Shown: positions 1 through 9,174 of the stretch, one piece after another
Position numbering within the stretch: position 1 is the stretch's first letter
Layout of the letters: each line of letters opens with the position of its first letter
Assembly (NCBI RefSeq): GCF_010500965.1
Contig: NZ_QVMI01000032.1
Span: forward strand, 28,764 to 92,763
Direction of reading: 5' to 3'
From: Bacteroides sp. 51
Lineage (GTDB): Bacteria > Bacteroidota > Bacteroidia > Bacteroidales > Bacteroidaceae
DNA length: 64,000 nt
Notes under the pieces: generated by a model
Database searches by the model: none
Told to the model about the DNA's origin: nothing
What the model saw: only the letters and a program-made list of their open reading frames with translations
Made by a program: the position numbers and the translations under genes

Positions 1-63
1 TCCAACTGGCTGAACTATTACGTTTATCAGGAAACCCCATACAACATCGAAGATATTAAATGA
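1..63 (+). CDS. metA: Homoserine O-acyltransferase MetA, 3' end only
   Basis: Only the last 20 codons and the TGA stop are inside the window. The readable tail contains NWLNYYVYQETPY, which matches the conserved C-terminus of the MetA family (homoserine O-succinyl/acetyltransferase, first committed step from homoserine to methionine). The stop codon overlaps the ATG of the next gene in an ATGA arrangement, implying translational coupling. The catalytic region is upstream of the window, so activity and acyl-donor preference cannot be judged. Confidence 0.8.
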   Translation, partial: SNWLNYYVYQETPYNIEDIK

Positions 64-1883
64 TAAGACAGCGCAAGATAGAACTGTTGGCGCCTGCTAA
101 GAACTTGGAATGTGCCATTGCAGCAGTAGATCATGGTGCTGATGCCGTATATATCGGTGCGCCGAAGTTTGGTGCGCGGGCGGCGGCAATAAACTCTTTG
201 GAGGACATTGCAGAGCTGGTAAACTATGCACATCTATATAATGTACGCATCTATGTAACCGTCAACACCATTCTGAAGGAAGAAGAACTGGAAGAAACAG
301 AAAAGCTGATCTGGGAGCTGTATCGCGTGGGAGTTGATGCGCTAATCATACAAGATATGGGAATTCTGGAGCTGAATCTTCCGCCCATCCCCCTGCATGC
401 CAGCACCCAGATGGATAACCGTACCCCGGAGCGGGTTAAGTTTCTGGCCGATGCCGGTTTGCGGCAAGTTGTATTGGCGCGTGAACTCTCTCTGCCCGAA
501 ATCCGTAGGATACATGAAGCCACTCCGGTTCCCTTAGAGGTATTTGTTCATGGTGCGTTGTGTGTGAGCTACAGTGGACAATGCTATATCAGCCAGGCTT
601 GCTTCGGACGGAGTGCAAACCGGGGTGAATGTGCGCAGTTTTGTCGTTTAGCTTTCACCATGTTGGATGCCGATGGAAAGATCATCGCTAATAATAAACA
701 CTTACTTTCCCTTAAAGACCTCAATCAAAGCGAGGAGTTGGAGCATCTTCTTGATGCAGGTGTATCCTCCTTTAAAATAGAGGGTCGGCTGAAAGATGTG
801 ACCTATGTAAAGAACGTAACTGCGGCTTACCGGCAGAAGTTGGATGCGATCTTTGCCCGCCGTTCCGAATATACCCGTGCCTCATCTGGTACGTGCCATT
901 ATGAGTTTACTCCCCAACTGGATAAAAGTTTCAGCCGTGGATTCACGAACTATTTCCTGAAAGGGCGCGCCGAAGATATCCACTCGTTTGATACCCCGAA
1001 ATCATTGGGAGAAGAAATGGGGCGCATGAAAGAAATACGTGGCAATTACCTGACGGTTGCCGGCGTCAAGTCATTCAATAATGGCGATGGCGTTTGTTTT
1101 ATTGATGAACAGGGACGTTTGCAAGGATTCCGCATCAATAGGGTAGATGGCAATAAGCTATATCCACAGGAGATGCCACGCATCAAACCCCGTACAGTTC
1201 TGTACCGTAACTTCGACCAGGAGTTCGAACGCATCCTTTCGCGGAAATCCGCCGACCGGGAGATCGAAGTATCCATGCTGCTTTCGGAGAATAGCTTTGG
1301 ATTCTTCCTGACGTTGACAGATGAAGATGATAATAGTGTTACGCTGGCTCTGAACCGTGAGAAAGAACAGGCGCGTACTCCGCAGATTGACAATATAAAG
1401 AATCAGCTCGGCAAACTGGGCAATACTCCTTTTGAAGCCAAGCGGATTGATGTGGAATTCGCTGATAGCTGGTTCTTACCGGCATCTGTTTTAGCCGATT
1501 TCCGCCGGCAGGCCATAGAGAAATTGATCACGGCAAGGAAAATAACCTATCGCCGGGAGTTGGCAGTACTTCGGCCTACTGCACATCCTTATCCTCAAAC
1601 GGAGTTGACTTACTTAGGTAATGTATACAACGCCCGGGCGGCGTCTTTTTATCATCGTCACGGGGTGAATTCGGTTGCACCTGCATACGAAAAAGAGAAA
1701 GCTCCGGATGCGGCACTTATGTTTTGTAAGCACTGCCTGAAATACAGTATGGGATGGTGTAATGTGCATCAGAAAGGGCATTCGCCTTATAACGAGCCTT
1801 TCTACTTGCAGGCTACAGATGGAAAACGTTTCCGTCTTTCGTTCGATTGCAAGAACTGTCAAATGAAGGTCTATGCCGTATGA
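60..1883 (+). CDS. Peptidase U32 family protein (RlhA/YdcP-like)
   Basis: 607 aa, cytosolic, no signal peptide. It opens with ELLAPAKNLECAIAAVDHGADAVYIG, the usual U32 N-terminal TIM-barrel start. The U32 signature is visible at about residues 160-178 as EVFVHGALCVSYSGQCYIS, followed by CFGRSANRGECAQFCR, whose cysteines are of the kind that bind an iron-sulfur cluster in this family. The C-terminus has more cysteine pairs (CKHC, CKNC). The best-studied long homologue, E. coli RlhA, takes part in hydroxylation of 23S rRNA C2501; other U32 members act in tRNA or ubiquinone hydroxylation. An RNA-modifying role is therefore more likely than proteolysis, but this is inferred from family. Start and stop both overlap neighbours by 4 bp (metA upstream, membrane lipoprotein downstream), so the three genes are probably co-transcribed. 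Confidence 0.85.
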   Translation: MIRQRKIELLAPAKNLECAIAAVDHGADAVYIGAPKFGARAAAINSLEDIAELVNYAHLYNVRIYVTVNTILKEEELEETEKLIWELYRVGVDALIIQDMGILELNLPPIPLHASTQMDNRTPERVKFLADAGLRQVVLARELSLPEIRRIHEATPVPLEVFVHGALCVSYSGQCYISQACFGRSANRGECAQFCRLAFTMLDADGKIIANNKHLLSLKDLNQSEELEHLLDAGVSSFKIEGRLKDVTYVKNVTAAYRQKLDAIFARRSEYTRASSGTCHYEFTPQLDKSFSRGFTNYFLKGRAEDIHSFDTPKSLGEEMGRMKEIRGNYLTVAGVKSFNNGDGVCFIDEQGRLQGFRINRVDGNKLYPQEMPRIKPRTVLYRNFDQEFERILSRKSADREIEVSMLLSENSFGFFLTLTDEDDNSVTLALNREKEQARTPQIDNIKNQLGKLGNTPFEAKRIDVEFADSWFLPASVLADFRRQAIEKLITARKITYRRELAVLRPTAHPYPQTELTYLGNVYNARAASFYHRHGVNSVAPAYEKEKAPDAALMFCKHCLKYSMGWCNVHQKGHSPYNEPFYLQATDGKRFRLSFDCKNCQMKVYAV

Positions 1884-2797
1884 AACATCTGGCCTCACTG
1901 CTGTTGCTCCTTATCGGATTGATGTCATGTCATTATCCCCGTCCCGAAGCGGGAGAGGAGGCTTATACTGTTGTTCGGAAGAATGCAAACCTGGAATTGT
2001 ATGCCGACTCGGCTGTATTGGAGTTGCTGCCGATAAAGGATACGTATATTTCTTTATATAAAGGGGCGCAGGTGGTGGTGGCCGAGTTTGCTATTCATGC
2101 CGAAGATAGCGTAGACTCGGTATGGGTTAAGGTTGCACATAGTCAGAAGGCACAAGGGTGGCTGCGGCAAAGTGAGCTGACTTCTTCTTTTGTACCAATA
2201 GATGGCATATCGCAGGCTATTTATTTGTTTAGTAATACGCATGTATCTTACTTCATTGTTATTGTAGCTCTTTTTATTGCTGCGTATTTGTTTCGTGCTT
2301 TCCGCAAGAAGCAAATCCGGATGGTTTATTTTAATGATATCGATAGCGTTTACCCTTTGTTGCTTTGCCTGCTGATGGCTATTAGCGCTACGCTTTACGA
2401 GTCGATACAGCTCTTTGCACCCGAAACCTGGCAACAGTATTTTTATAATCCTACACTTTCGCCGTTTAAGGTTCCCCCGGTTCTTTCGGCTTTTCTAATT
2501 AGCCTTTGGCTGATTGTATTGGTTATGCTGGCTGCTTTTGATGATGTATTCGGTCAGCTAACATCATCGGAGGCCTTTTTCTATGTGTTGGGACTGTTGT
2601 CTGCTTGCATCTTCTGCTATTTCTTCTTTATTCAGACTACCCGTTACTATGTTGGGTATCCCTTTCTTGGAGTGGCCATTGTTTTGTTTATACTGAAAGC
2701 CCGGAGAATCAATGTCTACGTATATCGCTGTGGAAATTGTAAAGGGAAGCTGAAAAGTAAAGGAACGTGTCCGCACTGCGGTGCGGAGAACAAATAG
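1880..2797 (+). CDS. Membrane lipoprotein with SH3-like region and C-terminal zinc ribbon
   Basis: 305 aa if started at the ATG overlapping the previous TGA. A longer upstream start exists at 1847, but the 1880 start gives a clean lipoprotein signal (MKHLASLLLLLIGLMSC, Cys17). Residues about 25-105 look like a bacterial SH3-type domain (VVRKNANLELYADSA through GWLRQSEL). About five hydrophobic segments follow, and the last 20 residues form a zinc ribbon with CGNC and CPHC. The layout suggests an external SH3 module, a multi-span membrane part and a cytosolic zinc ribbon. I do not recognise a named family, and the function is unknown. The ATGA overlap with the U32 gene suggests joint expression. 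Confidence 0.7.
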   Translation: MKHLASLLLLLIGLMSCHYPRPEAGEEAYTVVRKNANLELYADSAVLELLPIKDTYISLYKGAQVVVAEFAIHAEDSVDSVWVKVAHSQKAQGWLRQSELTSSFVPIDGISQAIYLFSNTHVSYFIVIVALFIAAYLFRAFRKKQIRMVYFNDIDSVYPLLLCLLMAISATLYESIQLFAPETWQQYFYNPTLSPFKVPPVLSAFLISLWLIVLVMLAAFDDVFGQLTSSEAFFYVLGLLSACIFCYFFFIQTTRYYVGYPFLGVAIVLFILKARRINVYVYRCGNCKGKLKSKGTCPHCGAENK

Positions 2798-2857
2798 TTG
2801 TAGGAGAAGCGGCTCCGGGATAGGAGATACTATCAATAACAAAGTATGATAATGCTA

Positions 2858-2958
2858 TTTACAAGCTGTTGTAACGTCGTTTACAAGCAGTCGTAACGCT
2901 GTTTACAAGCAGTTGTAATGCGCTTTACAAGTAGTCGTAAAGGCTTTTACAACATGGT
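2858..2958. repeat. Tandem array of 22-bp quasi-palindromic words
   Basis: TTTACAAG starts at 2858, 2880, 2902 and 2924, with a degenerate fifth TTTACAA at 2946, a strict 22-bp period. Each unit contains a dyad of the form TTACAA-N4-TTGTAA (or TCGTAA). It lies 61 bp after the lipoprotein stop and between convergent genes. It has the same architecture as the arrays at 24470, 41465, 54901 and 63625, but its word is unique in the window. Confidence 0.85.
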
Positions 2959-3082
2959 GTGAATGGTGTGTAAATGTAACGTCTTGATAAATAGCTTGAT
3001 ATCCCTGTTTTACTTGTCTGTAAAAAAGCAATTTCCTCCCCTTATTCTTATATTAATTAAGAGATCTCAAAATAGAATAACC

Positions 3083-3145
3083 CTGCCATTCAGAACGTAG
3101 TGAAGGATCTGTAACATGACCATAGAATGGTTTTGGAACAGATCC
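3083..3145. repeat. Hairpin in convergent intergenic region, possible dispersed-repeat remnant
   Basis: GGATCTGT (3105-3112) pairs with ACAGATCC (3138-3145), and an inner ACCAT/ATGGT pair extends the stem. The preceding text (CATTCAGAACGTAGTGAAGG) resembles a repeat often seen between bacterial genes, but that resemblance is from memory. It could serve as a terminator for the minus-strand TonB gene, which ends at 3164. The rest of 2959-3163 shows nothing else. Confidence 0.4.
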
Positions 3146-3163
3146 ATAGACAAAATATGCCCG

Positions 3164-5551
3164 CTAGAAGTTGCAGCGCAGGTCAATACCTATTTGTATG
3201 GGACGTCCTTTCTGCATGAATCCGTTGCCCATACTTTCGAAGTAGAACGTAGCATACTTCTTATTTAATGTGTTACGGCTCCAAAGAGCGATCTGACCAT
3301 TCCCTTTGTTGAAAGCCACACGCGCATTCAATGTCCCATAGAATGGTTGACTGGCATTGTTTTGCTCTGTCCAGTAAATGCGGGCTGCACCATTGTAGTT
3401 GGCATCGATCTGGATTTGATCGAGCCAGCAGCGCGAAGCCATGTTGAAAAGGTATTGTGCCCCGAGGTTGAAGGTATGCATTGGAGTAAACGGTACGTAG
3501 TTATCTTTGTAGTTCACCGCAACATTATTATTGTCGATGGTTTCATAATCCTTGAACGTAGCATGGGTATAACCGTAAGATGCATTGAGGGTGAGCGCTT
3601 TGGTGAGGCTTGCTCTTAATGCGGCTTCTGCACCATAGCTACGACTTTTCCCGGCATTGACGGTGATGCGGCCTGCACCTGATTCCACGAAATGCGAAAC
3701 TTGTTGATCCCGGGTGTCCATATAGAAAAGGGAAAGGTCGGCTAGAAGTCTGCCATCGAATAGGGTGAGGTGGGAACCTACTTCGTAATTCCAGGTGTAT
3801 TCGGGTTTGTACATGGATTCTCCTTTGACGTCAATTACTTGAATCTGCTTTTCGACTAACTCCGTGATTGTAGGTAGCATATTGGCCGGAATTTCCTCTC
3901 TAGCCAATAATGAATTGATCATTGAGTTTTGAAGCTCTGCACGTACAAGGTCGGAGAACATTTGTACATTATATCCTCCCGAACGGTATCCACGCGAAAC
4001 TGTAGCATATACGCTATTATTCTTTTTCCATTCATATTGAAGCGCAAACTTAGGAAGAAGCTGGACATAATCATGATCCAGTTTGCCCGTAAGACTTGCC
4101 GGAGATGAAATGTTAGGAATAGCTATACCTGGGATCGGTCTTCCCGGAAAAGCTATATTGAAATCATAATCTATACTGCTATTGCAATCGTATTTTATAC
4201 TGTTCTTTTCATAATCCAGACGTAGTCCGACGGTGAATGATAAACCCTTTGTCAGAATATTGTTGAATGTAGATTGGTGGTATATAGCGCCGTTTAACGT
4301 GGGTGTATCCATCCTATCATTAACAAGAAGCGGGTTGTTATTTACAGCCATACCCATCTGCGGAAATGGTATACCGGCAAAGATATTATTTACATTATTC
4401 TCAATCATTTGCTCTATTCCATCTCTTTTAAATGTAACCGGTGCATCAGTTTTCAGCCATTGATAAAACCCGAAGGCTCCTGTGGCCCATTGCCAGTTTC
4501 TGCCGGGCTTAGATTTGAATACAATCTCCTCTGAGATCGTATTGAGCTTCTGTTTTTGTTCAATATTAAATAAGTCCAGTTCGGTGAAGTCCTGGTCCAG
4601 GAACATGCGGTCTTTCATATGCTGATATCCGGTTACGGCACTTAGAATGAAGCTGTTTGCCTGGTATTCAATGTTCAAACCCGTATTCAACAGGTTGCGA
4701 CGGTAGTTACTGTTGTCCTTGATAGATATCTTGCCGATATATTCAGAACGTTCTTCTTTCGCAGGGTCAACCGTTCCTGTATAAAAGTACGGATATCCGC
4801 CTTGGTCACTATATTCGTAGTTTACTGTGAGGTCGATTTTCAGATTCTCAGTAGGGAAGTAGATGGCCCGCATACGTCCGCCTGCTTCATTCACATCGTC
4901 TATCTTCTTATTGTTGAAGCTGTTCTTGAAGAATCCACCCGAATAGCCATAGAACCCTCCGGCAGAAAAAGCAAACTTATCGGAAATACGATGGTAGCGA
5001 GTCAGTGATGCAGAATACTGATTGTGTGTTCCGGCACTCAACCTTACGTCCGTACCCTGATAACTGAATGGCGATTTGGTGTGTACACGTATTAATCCTG
5101 CCATTGTGTTACGTCCGTAAAGCGTTCCTTGCGGTCCACGGAGTACTTCAATACGCTCAATATCTGCATAATTGAAATCGAAAGCAGATTTGTCTATGTA
5201 GGGAACATTGTCTACATACAAACCTACCGATGGGGTATTGATACGCGAACCGATTCCACGAATATAGATAGCGGAGGTTAATTTGGAACCATAGTCTGGA
5301 ATAAATATGTTGGGAACCAAACCGGTCAGGCTTTTGATGGAAGTTACCTGATTGGCTTGCATGTCCTGTTGCGACAACAACGTAACGGCTGTGGGCTGCT
5401 CGCGCAGTTTGCGGTTCTCTTTAGGACTGGCAATCACAACAATTTCTTCCACATCGACCACTCGTAGTGTGTCTTTAAGGAGTTCATCTGCTTGTACGTT
5501 GCTGGTTAGCAATAATAATGATAAGGCGATTAGGATGCTGTTCTTTTTCAT
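3164..5551 (-). CDS. TonB-dependent outer membrane receptor
   Basis: 795 aa from the ATG at 5551; nine codons further upstream are also open, but MKKNSILIALSLLLLTSNVQA is a normal signal peptide. A TonB-box-like segment (VEEIVVIASP) precedes the plug domain at about residues 50-165 (TAVTLLSQQDM, GIGSRINTPSVGLYVDNVPY, IERIEVLRGPQGTLYGRNTMAG). The rest is beta-barrel ending in phenylalanine (IGIDLRCNF). There is no N-terminal carboxypeptidase-like domain and no SusD partner, so this is a classic siderophore/cofactor-type receptor rather than a SusC glycan porin. The substrate cannot be read from the sequence, and no riboswitch or clear metal-regulator box was seen upstream. The LuxR-type regulator gene ends 81 bp upstream on the same strand, making local control possible. 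Confidence 0.9.
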   Translation of the reverse strand: MKKNSILIALSLLLLTSNVQADELLKDTLRVVDVEEIVVIASPKENRKLREQPTAVTLLSQQDMQANQVTSIKSLTGLVPNIFIPDYGSKLTSAIYIRGIGSRINTPSVGLYVDNVPYIDKSAFDFNYADIERIEVLRGPQGTLYGRNTMAGLIRVHTKSPFSYQGTDVRLSAGTHNQYSASLTRYHRISDKFAFSAGGFYGYSGGFFKNSFNNKKIDDVNEAGGRMRAIYFPTENLKIDLTVNYEYSDQGGYPYFYTGTVDPAKEERSEYIGKISIKDNSNYRRNLLNTGLNIEYQANSFILSAVTGYQHMKDRMFLDQDFTELDLFNIEQKQKLNTISEEIVFKSKPGRNWQWATGAFGFYQWLKTDAPVTFKRDGIEQMIENNVNNIFAGIPFPQMGMAVNNNPLLVNDRMDTPTLNGAIYHQSTFNNILTKGLSFTVGLRLDYEKNSIKYDCNSSIDYDFNIAFPGRPIPGIAIPNISSPASLTGKLDHDYVQLLPKFALQYEWKKNNSVYATVSRGYRSGGYNVQMFSDLVRAELQNSMINSLLAREEIPANMLPTITELVEKQIQVIDVKGESMYKPEYTWNYEVGSHLTLFDGRLLADLSLFYMDTRDQQVSHFVESGAGRITVNAGKSRSYGAEAALRASLTKALTLNASYGYTHATFKDYETIDNNNVAVNYKDNYVPFTPMHTFNLGAQYLFNMASRCWLDQIQIDANYNGAARIYWTEQNNASQPFYGTLNARVAFNKGNGQIALWSRNTLNKKYATFYFESMGNGFMQKGRPIQIGIDLRCNF

Positions 5552-5632
5552 TTGCTTTTGATTATTTAATCGCTGCAAAGTAACGGTAAATGAGGAAAAT
5601 ATGCAATCCTAATTTATGAGGATATGGTAGAA

Positions 5633-6193
5633 TTATATTCTGTCGGCTTCTACATATCCGTTCATTACAGCATACATTGTGAGTCCTGATACGGATTTGA
5701 TTCCTAGTTTCTCTGTAATATTCTTGCGATGAGTGATAACAGTTGTCAGGCTGATATTGAGTTTATCTGCGATTTCTTTGTTGATATATCCTTTGCTTAC
5801 GAGTACGAGTACTTCAATTTCGCGGGTAGAGAGGTCTCGGCCTTCTTCCGGAGTAGGAAGAGGTGAGTTGCCGGATAGGAATTTAATCAGTTCTGCTTTT
5901 AGCTTTTTCTCAGGCAGAAAGATATTGAGAATATGATTGCTTGCCGGTAGTGCAGTACCACCGACGCCGTGCATCAAGATAACCGTCTTCTCTTTGCGAG
6001 GCAGAAAGAAAGCATTATACAGAACATAGGTTTGTGAAGAAACAAAGTACCAGGTATACATATCGGGTGTATCATCGGCAAATGTTCCGAAGTCGGGAAA
6101 TGTACGGACTGTATTGTTGGGGCCAAGTTCTTTAAGAAGCTCTCTTATTCCTACGGCAGATAGGGTGTCGGGAGTGATTATTGCAATTTCCAT
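5633..6193 (-). CDS. LuxR-family DNA-binding regulator with atypical receiver-like N-terminus
   Basis: 186 aa from ATG 6193 (MEIAIITPDTLSAVGIREL); the upstream in-frame extension overlaps the preceding gene and is unlikely. The C-terminal 65 residues are a LuxR/GerE helix-turn-helix (LSTREIEVLVLVSKGYINKE then IADKLNISLTTVITHRKNI). The N-terminal half has a receiver-like alpha/beta pattern, but the place where a phospho-acceptor Asp is expected reads DMYTWYFVSSQ, with no Asp at the end of the strand, so phosphorylation-independent control is likely. It starts 8 bp after the FAD oxidoreductase stop and is the last gene of the radA operon. It could act on the TonB receptor gene downstream; that is inference from adjacency. 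Confidence 0.8.
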   Translation of the reverse strand: MEIAIITPDTLSAVGIRELLKELGPNNTVRTFPDFGTFADDTPDMYTWYFVSSQTYVLYNAFFLPRKEKTVILMHGVGGTALPASNHILNIFLPEKKLKAELIKFLSGNSPLPTPEEGRDLSTREIEVLVLVSKGYINKEIADKLNISLTTVITHRKNITEKLGIKSVSGLTMYAVMNGYVEADRI

Positions 6194-6201
6194 AGATATA
6201 T

Positions 6202-7761
6202 TTATACGTTTGATTCCATATAAGCGGCCACTGCTTCGGCACACCGTTCGCCATCCATACCAGCCGAGACAATACCTCCTGCATAACCGGCACCCTCTCC
6301 GCAGGGAAATAATCCTTTGATAGTGATATGTTGCAACGTCTCCCGGTCGCGTATAATCCGTATCGGGGCCGAAGTGCGGGTTTCCACACCGATCATAACA
6401 GCTTCATTCGTAAGAAAACCGTGACTTGTTTTGCCAAACTGCTGGAGTCCGGCAGATAAACGTTTCGTAATAAACTCCGGCATCCAAAAGTGTAGCGGAG
6501 AAGATATTAGTCCTGGGCTGTACGAACTGTCCGGTAGGTCGAAACTCAATTTCTTACGTGTAAAGTCGGCCATACGTTGCGCCGGGGCAATCTGCTTCAT
6601 ACCTCCTTGTTGCCAGCAAGATCGTTCAAGTTCTTCCTGGAATTCCAGAACGGAAAGAACTGAAGGATTGTCACTAATATCTTCGGGATGTATCTCCACA
6701 ACCATGCCGGAGTTGCTCCAACGTGATCCCCGGTTGGATGGAGACATGCCATTGACCACAACCTGTTCGGGCCCACTGGCAGCAGGAACAATAAATCCAC
6801 CGGGGCACATGCAGAAACTATACACCCCTCTGCCTTCCACCTGAGTGACGAAACTATACTCGGCAGCAGGAAGATACTTACCTCTACCATTCTTATTATG
6901 ATATTGTATCTGATCAATGATTTCCGCCGGATGCTCCAGGCGAACTCCTATGGCAATGCCTTTGGCTTCTACCTCTACCTGGCTGCTGACTAACCAGCGA
7001 TAAACATCACGTGCGGAATGTCCGGTAGCAAGAATAACCGGGCCAAAGAAAGTCTTTCCGGTATTCGTTTCAATCCCTTTAACTTCTTTATCTTCGATGA
7101 TAAGTGCATCCATACGTGTCTCGAAGTGCACCTCTCCACCACATTCTATAATGGTATTACGTATGTTTTCTATCACCCGCGGAAGCTTGTCTGTTCCGAT
7201 ATGCGGATGGGCATCAACCAATATACTTGGTGAAGCGCCATGCTGACAAAACACGTTTAGTATTTTATCGACATTTCCTCTTTTCTTGCTACGGGTGTAG
7301 AGTTTTCCATCGGAATAAGCGCCTGCTCCTCCTTCTCCAAAACTATAGTTCGATTCAGGGTTAACCGTATGTTCCCTACTGATAAGTGCAAGGTCTTTCC
7401 TGCGGTCACGAACATTCCTGCCACGTTCAACAACTATAGGGCGAAGCCCTAACTCAATGAGCCGTAGCGCAGCAAAAAGTCCCCCAGGTCCAGCACCAAC
7501 CACAATAACTTGCGGCTTATTCTCAACACTTTTATATACCGTATATTGATACTCATCTTTCTCAGGCATCTCGTTCTGATATACCCGAACCTTCAGATTA
7601 ATATATATGGTACGCTGACGCGCATCAATACTACGCTTTAAAATGCGTATAGCTGTTATCTCATTAAGACCAATACCCTTCTCACGAGAAATGTACTGTT
7701 TGATAGATTGCTCATTGGCTGCCTGCTCGGGCAGAATACGTAATTGGAGTTCTTGTATCAT
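6202..7761 (-). CDS. NAD(P)/FAD-dependent oxidoreductase (COG2509-type)
   Basis: 519 aa. Residues 1-80 form an N-terminal extension typical of this group. The dinucleotide-binding Rossmann motif GAGPGG is at residues 89-94 (VIVVGAGPGGLFAALRL), followed by the acidic strand end VVERG. A second FAD contact, GEGAGYAGGIVSAGMDG, lies near the C-terminus, as in HI0933/FixC-like flavoproteins. The physiological substrate of this widespread family is not established. It sits between radA (13 bp upstream) and the LuxR regulator (8 bp downstream), so the three are almost certainly one transcript. Confidence 0.88.
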   Translation of the reverse strand: MIQELQLRILPEQAANEQSIKQYISREKGIGLNEITAIRILKRSIDARQRTIYINLKVRVYQNEMPEKDEYQYTVYKSVENKPQVIVVGAGPGGLFAALRLIELGLRPIVVERGRNVRDRRKDLALISREHTVNPESNYSFGEGGAGAYSDGKLYTRSKKRGNVDKILNVFCQHGASPSILVDAHPHIGTDKLPRVIENIRNTIIECGGEVHFETRMDALIIEDKEVKGIETNTGKTFFGPVILATGHSARDVYRWLVSSQVEVEAKGIAIGVRLEHPAEIIDQIQYHNKNGRGKYLPAAEYSFVTQVEGRGVYSFCMCPGGFIVPAASGPEQVVVNGMSPSNRGSRWSNSGMVVEIHPEDISDNPSVLSVLEFQEELERSCWQQGGMKQIAPAQRMADFTRKKLSFDLPDSSYSPGLISSPLHFWMPEFITKRLSAGLQQFGKTSHGFLTNEAVMIGVETRTSAPIRIIRDRETLQHITIKGLFPCGEGAGYAGGIVSAGMDGERCAEAVAAYMESNV

Positions 7762-7774
7762 AGCTTATGGTGAA

Positions 7775-9142
7775 TCATCCGAACATAGCCCGGAATGCTT
7801 CTTCTACTTTCCTCACCGGTATCAGTTCTATTTTTAGTTTCTTTGTATCTATCCCTTGCAGATTATATTTGGGCATGATAAACTGTTTAAACCCAAGCTT
7901 TTCAGCTTCGCCTATGCGTTGCTCAATACGGTTGACCGGGCGAATCTCTCCGGATAATCCGATTTCACCTGCCATACAAACTCCCGGTTCAATCGCTACA
8001 TCCATATTAGATGAGAGTATAGCACTGATCACAGCCAGGTCTATTGCCGGGTCATTTACCCTTAATCCTCCGGCGATGTTCAGGAACACATCCTTCTGTG
8101 CCAGTTTGAATCCCACCCTTTTTTCAAGAACAGCTAATAGCATATTCATCCGGCGAATATCAAAACCTGTTGATGAACGTTGTGGATTACCATACACGGC
8201 TGAACTTACCAAAGCCTGCGTTTCTATCAAGAATGGACGTACACCTTCTATTGCCGATGCAATAGCAACACCACTCATACCTTCATGATCTTGCGAAAGT
8301 AGTAATTCCGATGGATTACTCACCTGTCGTAAACCATCTTGCCGCATTTCGTATATACCTAATTCTGCCGTACTCCCAAAACGATTCTTGATGCTACGCA
8401 GAATACGATACATATAATGCTGATCGCCTTCGAATTGAAGTACCGTATCTACAATATGCTCCAGCACTTTAGGACCTGCTATGCTTCCCTCCTTATTTAT
8501 ATGCCCGATAAGCAATACCGGGGTGTGAGTCTCTTTGGCAAATCGCAGAATAGATGCCGAGCACTCTCGCACCTGCGATATACTGCCCGGCGAAGATTCA
8601 ATGCTTTCTGTCGATATGGTCTGTATCGAATCTATAATAACTAAATCCGGCTGTGTATTCTTAATATGCACATAAATCTGTTCCAATGACGTTTCGCAAA
8701 CAATAAGGCAATCGCTTGATTCTTTACTCAGCCGGTCGGCGCGTAGTTTGAGCTGGCGGGCACTTTCTTCGCCGGAAACATAAAGAATCCGTTTGTCCGG
8801 CATATGTAATATCGTCTGTAGTACTAATGTTGACTTACCTATTCCGGGTTCACCGCCAATCAAGACTAAAGATCCTGGTACCAACCCTCCTCCCAATACA
8901 CGGTTTAACTCTTCGTCATGCATATCAATGCGAGGCTCATCTCCCGCTTCAATATCGCTGAGCACAAGAGGTCTGGCTTTGGGAGTCTCAATTCCTGATA
9001 CCGGCCGTTTATTGGATGCTTCTTTCCGTATGATCTCTTCTACATAGGTATTCCATTCGCCACACGATGCACATTTACCCACCCATTTAGGAGAGTCCTG
9101 TCCACAGTTACTGCATACATATACGGTTTTCTCTTTAGCCAT
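7775..9142 (-). CDS. radA: DNA repair protein RadA (Sms)
   Basis: 455 aa, the usual length. N-terminal C4 zinc finger CSNCG...CASCG at about residues 10-29, RecA-like ATPase with Walker A GGEPGIGKST near residue 95, Walker B LVIIDSIQT, the RadA-specific KNRFG motif near 252, and a C-terminal Lon-like domain (FLNIAGGLRVNDPAIDLAV). RadA is a hexameric helicase that drives branch migration during recombinational repair. It is the first gene of a three-gene minus-strand operon. A TATCTTTG box 25-32 bp upstream fits a Bacteroidetes -7 element. Confidence 0.97.
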   Translation of the reverse strand: MAKEKTVYVCSNCGQDSPKWVGKCASCGEWNTYVEEIIRKEASNKRPVSGIETPKARPLVLSDIEAGDEPRIDMHDEELNRVLGGGLVPGSLVLIGGEPGIGKSTLVLQTILHMPDKRILYVSGEESARQLKLRADRLSKESSDCLIVCETSLEQIYVHIKNTQPDLVIIDSIQTISTESIESSPGSISQVRECSASILRFAKETHTPVLLIGHINKEGSIAGPKVLEHIVDTVLQFEGDQHYMYRILRSIKNRFGSTAELGIYEMRQDGLRQVSNPSELLLSQDHEGMSGVAIASAIEGVRPFLIETQALVSSAVYGNPQRSSTGFDIRRMNMLLAVLEKRVGFKLAQKDVFLNIAGGLRVNDPAIDLAVISAILSSNMDVAIEPGVCMAGEIGLSGEIRPVNRIEQRIGEAEKLGFKQFIMPKYNLQGIDTKKLKIELIPVRKVEEAFRAMFG

Positions 9143-9166
9143 TTTGATCTTCTATTGTTTAAGATA

Positions 9167-9174
9167 CAAAGATA
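9167..9174 (-). promoter_or_regulatory. Candidate -7 box for the radA operon
   Basis: The minus strand reads TATCTTTG here, a full match to the Bacteroidetes -7 consensus TAnnTTTG, 25 bp before the radA ATG. No good TTTG -33 box is seen at the expected spacing. Confidence 0.5.

Noticed and set aside
7767-8288. 173-codon plus-strand ORF
   Set aside because: Antisense to radA; shadow frame.
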